Source: Sphingomonas sp.
GTDB taxonomy: Bacteria > Pseudomonadota > Alphaproteobacteria > Sphingomonadales > Sphingomonadaceae
DNA length: 64,000 nucleotides
NCBI RefSeq assembly: GCF_017304615.1
Contig: NZ_JAFKLZ010000002.1
Span: 806,001-870,000, forward strand
Direction of reading: 5' to 3'
A model generated the notes under the pieces. That model had not been told where the DNA came from and made no database searches. It saw only the letters and a list, made by a program, of their open reading frames with translations. A program made the translations under genes and the position numbers. This document shows positions 53,409-61,487 of this stretch, one piece after another (the stretch's first letter is position 1; every line of letters starts with the position of its first letter).

Positions 53409-53521
53409 CGGGGGAACGCTGTCGCAGGAGCGCACGGTCAGCCGTGCTCTCCGGCGGCAGCGGGCTGACCCGTTGCGGTTTCGACGCCGAGTTCCTTCAA
53501 GAGTGCCAAGCAGTATATCGG

Positions 53522-55135
53522 ATGCAGAATTACCCGCTCACCCTAGACCGGTTCATCGACCACGCCGCAAAGTGGCACACGAACGCGAGGGTAGTGACCG
53601 CGAACCGCGGCGTCGTGGCGAACCGAGTCGATTATGCCGCGCTGCGATCGCGCAGCAATATGCTGTCCGGCGCGCTGCAAGCGCTGGGTCTGCGGGTCGG
53701 CGACCGGGTCGGCACGCTGGCGTGGAACACTGCGCAGCATCTTGAAGTCTATTATGCGACGATGAATGCGGGCATCGTCTGCCACACGCTGAACCCGCGT
53801 TTGACGACGTCGCATCTGGCCGCAATGATCAACCAAGCGGAGGACCGGGTGCTGGCCATCGCCGCCAGTCTGATGCCGGTGCTCGCTGACCTGTTGCCGT
53901 TGTGTCCGACGGTCGAGCGGGTCATCGTGCTCGACGATGCCGATCGCGATGCGGCGGTGCGTGACTTTGCCGTTCCGGTCGACGGCCTCGATGCAATTCT
54001 CGCGGCGCACGGCGCGCCTATGGCCTGGGGCGCCTTTCCCGAAGAGGCGCCGGCCGGGCTTTGCTTTACGTCAGGGACGACCGGTGCGCCCAAGGGTGTC
54101 GTCTTCACCCATCGTTCCAATTATCTTCATACGCTGATGTCGATCCAGCCGGACGCGTATTGCCTGTCGGCCAAGGACACGATCCTCGTCGCGATCCCGA
54201 TGTTCCACGCCAACGCCTGGGGATTTCCCTTCTCCGCGCCGTCGGTGGGCGCGAGCCTTGTCCTGCCGGGCCGAGATCTTGACGGCGCCAGCCTCGCCGC
54301 GTTGATCCGGAGCGAGAACGTGACGATCGCCGGCGGCGTGCAGACCGTATGGATCGGCCTGCTCGACCATCTCGACGCGACCGGCGGGGACGTGCCCAGC
54401 CTTGAACGGATCATCATCGGCGGATCGAAATGCCCCGATGCGCTGATCCGGCGCATGGAGGAGCGGCTCGGCGTGCGTGTTCAGACGACGTGGGGGATGA
54501 CCGAGATGTCGCCGCTCGGCACCGTCGATTCGATTCAGTTTCCGCCAGCGGCCGAGCGATCGTCCGGGCGTCCGCCGATCGGGGTCGATCTGAAGCTCAC
54601 CGACGCCGACGGCGAGGCGCTTGCCGAACAACGCGGGACGGTCGGGCGGCTCAAGGTCAGGGGCGCGTCGATTATCGACCGCTATTTCGGTGCGGATTCC
54701 GATGTGCTCGACCAGCAGGGATATTTCGACACGGGCGACCTCGCGACGATCGACGACAGTGGCGCGCTCACCATCTGCGGCCGGTCGAAGGACCTGATCA
54801 AGTCCGGCGGGGAATGGATCAACCCGTCCGAGATCGAGGAGATCGTCGGCCGCGACCCGCGCGTCGCGCAAGTCGCGGTGATCGGCAAAGCGCATCCCAA
54901 ATGGGGCGAGCGTCCGGTGCTGGTCGTCGAACTGCGCCGGGGCGGGGAGGTCGCGGGCGGGGCGTTGATCGATACGCTCCGCGGGCGGATCGCCGACTGG
55001 TGGTTGCCCGACGAGGTCGTTGTCCTACCCCGCATGCCAGTCGCCGCCACGGGCAAGATCGACAAGGTACGGTTGCGCGCGGACTATGAGGCGGGCGCAC
55101 TTGCCGGTCACGTCAAGCCGCGGGTTTCGGCATGA
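53522..55135 (+). CDS. AlkK-like medium-chain acyl-CoA synthetase (AMP-forming)
   Basis: About 537 residues with the ANL-superfamily motifs: LCFTSGTTGAPKGVVFTHRS (P-loop), TTWGMTEMSP, YFDTGDLATID (ATP-binding Asp) and GRSKDLIKSGGEWINPSEIE, ending with the catalytic Lys in PVAATGKIDK. It follows Pseudomonas AlkK throughout, including AWNTAQHLEVYYATMNAGIVCHTLNPRL-type wording (key LEVYYA, CHTLNPRL) and PMFHANAWG. It should activate a carboxylic acid with CoA in the cytoplasm; chain length is not certain and aromatic acids are possible. I start at ATG 53522; the frame is open further back but lacks family similarity. Its stop overlaps the dehydrogenase start (ATGA). Confidence 0.9.
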   Translation: MQNYPLTLDRFIDHAAKWHTNARVVTANRGVVANRVDYAALRSRSNMLSGALQALGLRVGDRVGTLAWNTAQHLEVYYATMNAGIVCHTLNPRLTTSHLAAMINQAEDRVLAIAASLMPVLADLLPLCPTVERVIVLDDADRDAAVRDFAVPVDGLDAILAAHGAPMAWGAFPEEAPAGLCFTSGTTGAPKGVVFTHRSNYLHTLMSIQPDAYCLSAKDTILVAIPMFHANAWGFPFSAPSVGASLVLPGRDLDGASLAALIRSENVTIAGGVQTVWIGLLDHLDATGGDVPSLERIIIGGSKCPDALIRRMEERLGVRVQTTWGMTEMSPLGTVDSIQFPPAAERSSGRPPIGVDLKLTDADGEALAEQRGTVGRLKVRGASIIDRYFGADSDVLDQQGYFDTGDLATIDDSGALTICGRSKDLIKSGGEWINPSEIEEIVGRDPRVAQVAVIGKAHPKWGERPVLVVELRRGGEVAGGALIDTLRGRIADWWLPDEVVVLPRMPVAATGKIDKVRLRADYEAGALAGHVKPRVSA

Positions 55136-56001
55136 GCGGCGTCGCGGGGATGAAGGTCGGTGTGGTCGGCGCCGGGCTGATGGGCGCCGAGATCGCGCTC
55201 GTCTTCGCCTTGGCCGGGGCGGACGTGCTGCTCAACGATCGCGATCCGGCGGCGCTCGACGGTGCGATCGCGCGCTTGGCGGCGCTGACGGAGAGGGGCG
55301 TCGCGCGCGGATTTTATACGGCTGCACAGCGCGGTGAGGCGCTGGCACGCCTCCGTCCCGCGCCTGATCTGGCGAGCTTCGCCGATCGCGACTTGGTGAC
55401 CGAAGCGGTTTTCGAATCGCTGGAGGTCAAGAGCGCGGTGTTGAGTTCGCTGGACGGCATATGCCGGGGCGACTGCGTGATCGCGTCGAACACCTCGACC
55501 CTCCCGATCTCGACGCTTGCCGCCGCGCTGGCGCCGAGACGGCGCGCGCAGCTTATCGGCACGCATTATTTTTCGCCGGTATCGCGCATGCAGTTGGTCG
55601 AGGTGATCCCAGCTTTCGACACCGAGCCTGCGATCGTCGAGGACGTCACGGCCACGCTTCGGGCGATCGGCAAGTCGCCGATCCGAGTGAACGATGTCGC
55701 CGGGTTCGCGGTCAATCGCCTGCTCCACGCCATGCTGATCGAAGCTGTAAAGCTGGTCGAAGAAGGCGTCGCGTCGCCGGGGGATCTGGATACGGCTTGC
55801 CGGCTCGGGCTGGGGCATCCGATCGGCCCGTTCGCGCTGATGGATACGGTCACCTCGGGGCTGTGCCTCCAGGTTCAGCAGATTCTGCACGACAATTATG
55901 GCGAGCGGTTCCGGCCGCCGGCATTGCTCAAGCAGCGCGTCGCTGCCGGTTATGGCGGCGGCCGTACTGCGCCGGGCTGGCTCGAGAGGGCCGAAGCGTG
56001 A
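55132..56001 (+). CDS. 3-hydroxyacyl-CoA dehydrogenase (HBD-like)
   Basis: This 289-residue enzyme oxidises a 3-hydroxyacyl-CoA to the 3-ketoacyl-CoA with NAD. It has the Rossmann GVVGAGLMGAEIALVFALAG, VTEAVFESLEVKSAVL, the catalytic region ASNTSTLPIS and GTHYFSPVSRMQLVEVIP (His), and the C-terminal KSPIRVNDVAGFAVNRLLHAM with GLGHPIGPFALMD. Its length suits the monofunctional HBD/PaaH type, not the large FadB fusion. It is coupled by ATGA to the acyl-CoA ligase. No enoyl-CoA hydratase or thiolase is present in the window. Confidence 0.93.
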   Translation: MSGVAGMKVGVVGAGLMGAEIALVFALAGADVLLNDRDPAALDGAIARLAALTERGVARGFYTAAQRGEALARLRPAPDLASFADRDLVTEAVFESLEVKSAVLSSLDGICRGDCVIASNTSTLPISTLAAALAPRRRAQLIGTHYFSPVSRMQLVEVIPAFDTEPAIVEDVTATLRAIGKSPIRVNDVAGFAVNRLLHAMLIEAVKLVEEGVASPGDLDTACRLGLGHPIGPFALMDTVTSGLCLQVQQILHDNYGERFRPPALLKQRVAAGYGGGRTAPGWLERAEA

Positions 56002-56014
56002 TCAGGAGGCGGAT

Positions 56015-57325
56015 ATGACGGCGGCACCGACAAAATCGCGCGACGCGCCGAACCGGAGCGCGTCGCCGCAGGGCGTGGTGCTGGGCATGCTGGCCTTCGT
56101 CTATGTCCTCAACTTTCTGGATCGCCAGCTCGTTTCGATCCTCGCCAAGCCGATTCAGGACGCGCTCCAGATTACCGACAGCCGGCTCGGCAGAATCACC
56201 GGTCTCTATTTCGCGCTATTCTACTGTTTTATCGCCATTCCCGTCGGGTGGCTCGCCGACCGTACCAATCGGGTTACCGTACTGTCGGCTGCCTGCGCGC
56301 TATGGAGCGCCGCGACCGCGGCATGCGGCATGGTCGGCAATTACGGTCAGCTCGTCGTCGCGCGTATGATGGTCGGCGTGGGGGAGGCCGGCGGCGTCCC
56401 GCCGTCCTACGCAATCATCTCCGACTATTTCCCGCGCGAGCGGCGGACGACCGCGATGGCGATCTTCAACCTCGGCCCGCCGTTCGGATCGGCGTTGGGC
56501 GTCGCGTTCGGCGCGTCGCTCGCGGCCGCGTTCGACTGGCGCATTCCGTTCCTGACGATCGGCGCGATCGGCGTGGTGACCGCAATCGCCGTCTATTTCG
56601 TCGTCCGCGAGCCCCCGCGCGGCGGGCATGACGCAAAGGCGGAGGCACCCGCCACCGATGCCGCGAGCTTCGGCGCGACCATCGCTCAATTCTTCCGCAA
56701 TCCCGTCCTTCTCCTAGCATCGATCGCGAGCGGCGCGGGCAATTTCATCACCTACGGCCTGCTCAACTTCGCGACGTTGTTCCTGATGCGCGAGAAGGGC
56801 ATGACGCTGAATGAGGTCGCGATCTGGTATGCGCTGGTCGTGGCGATCGGCATGGGGGGCGGCATCTACGTTTCCGGCCGGCTGGTCGACCGGTTCAGCC
56901 GGCGGAGCAAGGCGGCGTATGCGGCGATCCCGGCGCTGTCGCTGGTGCTGGCCCTGCCGTTCTTTCTCGGGTTCGTCTGGGCGCCGAACTGGCAGCCGGC
57001 GTTGCTGTTCCTTGCGGCGCCGATGTTCCTGAACTCGTTCTTCCTGTCCGCCACCGTCACCTTCGTGCAAGGCGAAGTGCCGCCCGAACGGCGCGTTATT
57101 TCCGGGGCGTTGCTCCTGCTCGCCATGAACTTCATCGGCCTTGGCCTGGGTCCGACCTTCGTCGGAATGGCAAGCGATTATTTCCATCCGACGCACGGCG
57201 CTCATGCGTTGCAGGCCGCTTATTATGCGCTGGCGCCGATTTACCTGATCGGCGCGGCTCTGTTCTGGGCGCTCGCACGCCTCATCCGCCGCAACGAGCG
57301 CGCTGCCGAGGGGACGAAAAGATGA
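56015..57325 (+). CDS. MFS transporter, Spinster-like
   Basis: This 436-residue protein has about twelve segments and marks of the Spns/UhpC-like group: FVYVLNFLDRQLVSILAKPIQ, LYFALFYCFIAIPVGWLADRTNR, VGVGEAGGVPPSYAIISDYFPRERRTTAMA. AGGAGG precedes ATG 56015. In proteobacteria such carriers commonly accompany TBDR and esterase genes and are thought to move aromatic or fatty carboxylates; here it would import the acid freed in the periplasm, ready for the AlkK-like ligase. Its stop overlaps the carboxylesterase start (ATGA). Confidence 0.87.
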   Translation: MTAAPTKSRDAPNRSASPQGVVLGMLAFVYVLNFLDRQLVSILAKPIQDALQITDSRLGRITGLYFALFYCFIAIPVGWLADRTNRVTVLSAACALWSAATAACGMVGNYGQLVVARMMVGVGEAGGVPPSYAIISDYFPRERRTTAMAIFNLGPPFGSALGVAFGASLAAAFDWRIPFLTIGAIGVVTAIAVYFVVREPPRGGHDAKAEAPATDAASFGATIAQFFRNPVLLLASIASGAGNFITYGLLNFATLFLMREKGMTLNEVAIWYALVVAIGMGGGIYVSGRLVDRFSRRSKAAYAAIPALSLVLALPFFLGFVWAPNWQPALLFLAAPMFLNSFFLSATVTFVQGEVPPERRVISGALLLLAMNFIGLGLGPTFVGMASDYFHPTHGAHALQAAYYALAPIYLIGAALFWALARLIRRNERAAEGTKR

Positions 57326-58992
57326 ACTGCCTGTCGCGCATTCTTTTCGCCGTCATTGCCGCCTGCACGATGGCTGCCAGTCCGGTCGCGGCGTCGACAG
57401 GTGGTCCAGGCGCGCCGATCCTCAACGCCTCGGCAGGCAGCGTGAAGGGTTTGCGCTCGGGCAACGCAAATGTCTTCCTGGGAATCCCCTATGCCGCCCC
57501 GCCAATCGGTGAGCGCCGCTGGCAACCGCCCGCGCCATTGCCGCGCTGGCGGGGCGTTCGCGCTGCGCAGACCATGGGCGTCGCCTGCATGCAGCCGCCG
57601 ATGGCGCCGGGACCGTACGACCGGGGCCGGGTGCCGATGTCGGAGGACTGTCTGACGCTCGATGTCACCGCGCCCGCCAGCGCGCGCAATGCGCCGGTGA
57701 TGGTGTGGATCCATGGCGGGACGCTGATCTGGGGGTCGGGCCATTCGGCGATGTACGACGGTCGGGAGTTCGCCAAGCGCGGCATCGTATTGGTCTCGAT
57801 CAATTACCGGCTCGGCGTACTGGGCTATCTCGCGCATCCGGAGTTGAGCAAGGAATCGCCCGACGGCGTGTCCGGAAATTATGGACTGCTCGATCAAATC
57901 CAGGCGCTCAAATGGGTGCGCGCGAATATTGCCGCGTTCGGCGGCAATCCCCGCAACGTCTCGATTTTCGGCGAATCCGCTGGCGCTCTCAGCGTCGAGT
58001 ATTTGCTGGCATCGCCGCTCGCCCGAGGGCTGTTCGCCAAGGCGATCGTCGAGAGCGGCTACCTTTTCACGACGCCGGCGCTTCGTGCCAAACAGGGCGA
58101 AGAGCCGACGGCCGAGGCGCTGGGGCAATGGCTGGGCGGCAAGCTGAACGCGCCCACCATCGCGGCGTTGCGGGCCATGGACGCGAACAAGCTGGTGGTT
58201 GCCGCCGGCGCGACCGGATACGCGCCATATGGCACGATCGACGGCAAGATATTGACGCGGCAACTGGTCGACACGTTCGATCGCGGCGAGCAGGCCCGGG
58301 TGCCCTTGATCGCGGGGTTCAACAGCGGCGAGATCCGCACGCTGCGTTTTCTGTTGCCGCCGCCACCAGCCAATGCGGAGGCCTATACGGCGGACATCAG
58401 GGCACGTTACGGTGATCTGGCCGACGCCTATCTTCGGCTCTACCCGCCACGCGACTTCGACCGGACGTTGCTCGCCGCGACGCGTGATACGGTGTTCGGC
58501 TGGACGGCCGAGCGGCTGGTGCGCAAGCAAGCCGCGATCGGCCAGCGCGCGTTCCTCTATTATTTCGACCACGGCTATCCGGCCGCAGATGCGGCGAACC
58601 TGACCGGGTTTCACGCGAGCGAAGTGCCGTTCGTGTTCGGTACGCTTGAGGATACGCCGCCAAACTGGCCCGCGATTGCGCGCACACCGGGCGAGCGGCG
58701 TTTTTCGGACGCGATGCTCAATTACTGGACGAGCTTCGCCCGCACGGGCGCGCCGACGGCGAGGGGCGCACCGGCTTGGCCTCCCTTCGCCCCCACTGGA
58801 ACCGCGATGCGTTTCGCCGATGTGCCGACCTTGTGGAGGGATTTCATGCCGGGCATGTACGACCTGCACGAGCAAGCGACATGCCGCCGCCGCGCCGCGG
58901 GAACGCAGTCGTGGAACTGGCGCACCGGGAGCACGGCGCCGGTGTTGCCGCCGCGCGTGCCGCAATGCGCCACGGGGAGTGCAAAGCCATGA
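57322..58992 (+). CDS. Type-B carboxylesterase, exported
   Basis: This 556-residue protein has a signal peptide (ILFAVIAACTMAASPVAAS) and the type-B carboxylesterase/cholinesterase fold: VFLGIPYAAPPIGERRW, EDCLTLDVTAP, VWIHGGTLIWGSG (oxyanion hole), GNYGLLDQIQALKWVRANIAAFGG-type region (key NYGLLDQ, LKWV), the nucleophile IFGESAGALS, FNSGE (acid) and FHASEVPFVFG (His). It should hydrolyse a carboxylic ester in the periplasm. It overlaps both neighbours by ATGA. The substrate is unknown; the CoA-ligase in the operon suggests that the acid part is used for growth. Confidence 0.92.
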   Translation: MNCLSRILFAVIAACTMAASPVAASTGGPGAPILNASAGSVKGLRSGNANVFLGIPYAAPPIGERRWQPPAPLPRWRGVRAAQTMGVACMQPPMAPGPYDRGRVPMSEDCLTLDVTAPASARNAPVMVWIHGGTLIWGSGHSAMYDGREFAKRGIVLVSINYRLGVLGYLAHPELSKESPDGVSGNYGLLDQIQALKWVRANIAAFGGNPRNVSIFGESAGALSVEYLLASPLARGLFAKAIVESGYLFTTPALRAKQGEEPTAEALGQWLGGKLNAPTIAALRAMDANKLVVAAGATGYAPYGTIDGKILTRQLVDTFDRGEQARVPLIAGFNSGEIRTLRFLLPPPPANAEAYTADIRARYGDLADAYLRLYPPRDFDRTLLAATRDTVFGWTAERLVRKQAAIGQRAFLYYFDHGYPAADAANLTGFHASEVPFVFGTLEDTPPNWPAIARTPGERRFSDAMLNYWTSFARTGAPTARGAPAWPPFAPTGTAMRFADVPTLWRDFMPGMYDLHEQATCRRRAAGTQSWNWRTGSTAPVLPPRVPQCATGSAKP

Positions 58993-60632
58993 AGCGAGTG
59001 TCTGGGGTTTCCCTGCTGGCCGCGGGCAGCCTGTCGGTGTTTCTCCTGGGCGCGCCGTCGGCCACGAGCAAGACGATCGGCGTGGCGGATGCCGGGGCCA
59101 AATGCCGGTCGCTCGTCAACCTGCGCCTGCGCGACACGACAATCGTCAGCGCAGTATTGGTCGACGATCCGGCGGCGACCTTCAATTCGCCTGCTTTGTC
59201 CGACCTGCCGGCGTTCTGCAGAGTCGTCGCGCGCGTCAAATCGGCGCCCGATTCGGACATCGGCGTCGAAGTCTGGCTGCCGGTCAGGAACTGGGTCGGC
59301 GTGTTCCACGGCAACGGCAATGGTGGCTTCGCCGGCACGCTGTCGGCCGGTTATGGCAGCATGCTGAGCGGGCTGCGCCGGAGATATGCAACCGCGACGA
59401 CCGACACGGGCACCGCGCCCGCTACGCCGCTCGATGGTGACCCGCTGATCGGCCATCCCCGCAAATGGAAGGATTGGGGCCGGCTTTCGACGCACGTCAT
59501 GACGGTCACTGGCAAGGCGATCGCGCGCGCTTACTACCGGCGCGGGGCCAGCCGGTCCTATTACACCGGCTGCTCGACCGGCGGGCAGCAGGGGCTTATC
59601 GAGGCGCTATACTATCCGCGCGACTATAACGGCATCCTGGTTGGGGCGCCGGTGATCAACCGGACCTGGGGTCACGCGGCGGTCCTGTGGGGCTTCGCGG
59701 CCGCAAACCGGATGCCCGGCAGCCTGCTGTCCGAGGCCAAGCTGCGGCTGCTCAACACCGCCGCTACCTTGTCCTGCAATCGACGGGGCTATGGCTTTGC
59801 CGGCGACGCCTTCATCAGCGATCCGCTGGCCTGTCGGTTCGATCCGGCCGAACTCGCGTGTCGGGCCGGCGATATGGGCGAGTGCCTGACGTCCCAGGAA
59901 GTCGCGACCGCGCGGGCCTTTTACAGCGGCCCGACGTCGCAGGACGGACGGCCGCTCTTCTACGGCTGGCCGGTCGGCAGCGAGGCGCCGGGTCGCTATG
60001 GCTGGTCGTTTCTGCAAACCGCCGCGAACGGCCAACCGCAATTTGGCGCGCTCTTCAAGTGGGTGTTCGGGGCGAACTGGACATGGCGCGATTTCGCGTT
60101 CGAACGCGACATGCCTATCGTCGACGAAGCGCTTGGACCGTCCGTCAACGACGCCGCCCGCGGCAGTCTGCGCGCATTTCAGGCGTTGGGCGGAAAGCTG
60201 ATTATCTATCACGGCCTGGCGGATTCACTCGTGCCGCCGGCGCAGTCGGTCGCCTTCTACGAGAGGCAGGCGCGTGAACTCGGCGGCATGGCGTCCTTTC
60301 GGCGGAGTGTGCGGCTGTTCATGGTGCCCGGCGTCATGCACTGCGGCGGCGGCTCGGGTCCAGACTCGTTCAATTCGGCCTTGGGGGGCTTGGCGCCTCC
60401 TCCGTCCGCCGATGCGCAATACGATCTGTTTGCGGCTTTGGCCGATTGGACCGAGCGAGGGAGGGCACCGGATAAAGTCATCGCCACCAAGTTCGCCGCC
60501 GCCAAGCCCGCTCGGATCGAATTTCAGCGCCCGGTCTGCGCCTTTCCGGCAACTGCCAAATACAAGCAGGTTGGCTCGCCGCGTGCATCTGCCGGTTTTG
60601 TCTGTGCGGCTAAGCCTGGGCGGAAAGACTAG
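58989..60632 (+). CDS. Tannase/feruloyl esterase family protein, exported
   Basis: This 547-residue protein has an N-terminal signal (GVSLLAAGSLSVFLLGAPSA). Family motifs are VEVWLPVRNWVGVFHGNGNGGFAG, YATATTDTG, YYTGCSTGGQQGL (nucleophile Ser flanked by the paired Cys), IYHGLADSLVPP (Asp) and VPGVMHCGGGSG (His next to the second Cys), the CS-D-HC arrangement special to this family. Members include fungal tannase, feruloyl esterases and bacterial MHETase. ATG 58989 overlaps the carboxylesterase stop. It probably releases a carboxylate from an imported ester. The narrow specificity is not readable. Confidence 0.92.
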   Translation: MKRVSGVSLLAAGSLSVFLLGAPSATSKTIGVADAGAKCRSLVNLRLRDTTIVSAVLVDDPAATFNSPALSDLPAFCRVVARVKSAPDSDIGVEVWLPVRNWVGVFHGNGNGGFAGTLSAGYGSMLSGLRRRYATATTDTGTAPATPLDGDPLIGHPRKWKDWGRLSTHVMTVTGKAIARAYYRRGASRSYYTGCSTGGQQGLIEALYYPRDYNGILVGAPVINRTWGHAAVLWGFAAANRMPGSLLSEAKLRLLNTAATLSCNRRGYGFAGDAFISDPLACRFDPAELACRAGDMGECLTSQEVATARAFYSGPTSQDGRPLFYGWPVGSEAPGRYGWSFLQTAANGQPQFGALFKWVFGANWTWRDFAFERDMPIVDEALGPSVNDAARGSLRAFQALGGKLIIYHGLADSLVPPAQSVAFYERQARELGGMASFRRSVRLFMVPGVMHCGGGSGPDSFNSALGGLAPPPSADAQYDLFAALADWTERGRAPDKVIATKFAAAKPARIEFQRPVCAFPATAKYKQVGSPRASAGFVCAAKPGRKD

Positions 60633-60674
60633 ACATCGGCGCGTCCGCGCGTGCTGGCGCTCTGGCAACCACCT

Positions 60675-61271
60675 TCAGCGAGCCAGATCGAGCTGGCGGG
60701 CGATCGCAACGGCGTGCGTGGCGTTCTTTGCCGACAGTTTGCTGAAGATATTCGCCCGGTGCATGTCGACGGTCCGGAGACTGATGCCGAGGCGATGCGC
60801 AATCAACTTGCTCTGCAAACCTTCGGTCATACCCGCCAAAACTTCGTGTTCGCGCTTCGAAAGGCTTATCGCGGACGCCGTGCGCGTGCGCGCCAGACGA
60901 TGCGCGCGCTCTTTGCCAATTCTTGCCGCGTCGCTCAATGCAGCCTCGAGTTCGGAGCGCCTGAAAGGCTTACGAAGGAATTGCACCGCGCCCCCGCGAA
61001 ACGCGGCAATTGCATCGTCGACCTCACTGGTCCCAGAAATCATCACGACGGGCAGTTCGGTCCTTGTCGCCGTTACCTGAGTCAGGACGTCCAAGCCGTT
61101 TGCGCCGTCTAGGCCGATATCGAGAAGCAAGACGTCTGGAGAAGCCATTTCGATGGCGGAAAGCAAAGCGGCAGGGCCCGTAAAGCCACACACCTGATTA
61201 CCGTCTGAAGACAGCATCCGGGCCAGCGTCCGACACATCGCGGCGTCGTCATCGAGCACGTAAATTCGCAT
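60675..61271 (-). CDS. FixJ/NarL-type response regulator
   Basis: This 198-residue protein has a receiver (MRIYVLDDDAAMCRTLARML, VLLLDIGLDGANGLDVL with the phospho-acceptor Asp, VMISGTSEVDDAI, FLRKPFRRSELE) and a LuxR-type HTH (LSKREHEVLAGMTEGLQSKLIAHRLGISLRTVDMHRANIFSKL). This is the FixJ/TtrR pattern. It is divergent from the LOV histidine kinase across about 216 AT-rich bases and may be its partner, although the kinase carries its own receiver. Convergent with the tannase-family gene, 42 bases apart. Confidence 0.93.
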   Translation of the reverse strand: MRIYVLDDDAAMCRTLARMLSSDGNQVCGFTGPAALLSAIEMASPDVLLLDIGLDGANGLDVLTQVTATRTELPVVMISGTSEVDDAIAAFRGGAVQFLRKPFRRSELEAALSDAARIGKERAHRLARTRTASAISLSKREHEVLAGMTEGLQSKLIAHRLGISLRTVDMHRANIFSKLSAKNATHAVAIARQLDLAR

Positions 61272-61487
61272 GGATCGCCTCAGCCTCCGAGGAACGAATC
61301 ATAGCGATCGAGGTTAACATATCGTTAGGCGAGCGGCTAAGTCGCTAAAATCATTGCTTCCTAATCAGAATTGTATATATATTATAACAATAAACCGTCA
61401 CGCGGGCTAGCTGCGAACCCACTCGAATTAGTGCGCCTGGCCGCGTCACTCTCTCTTCAACGAGACCGGTTTTAAAAGGAATTTGAC

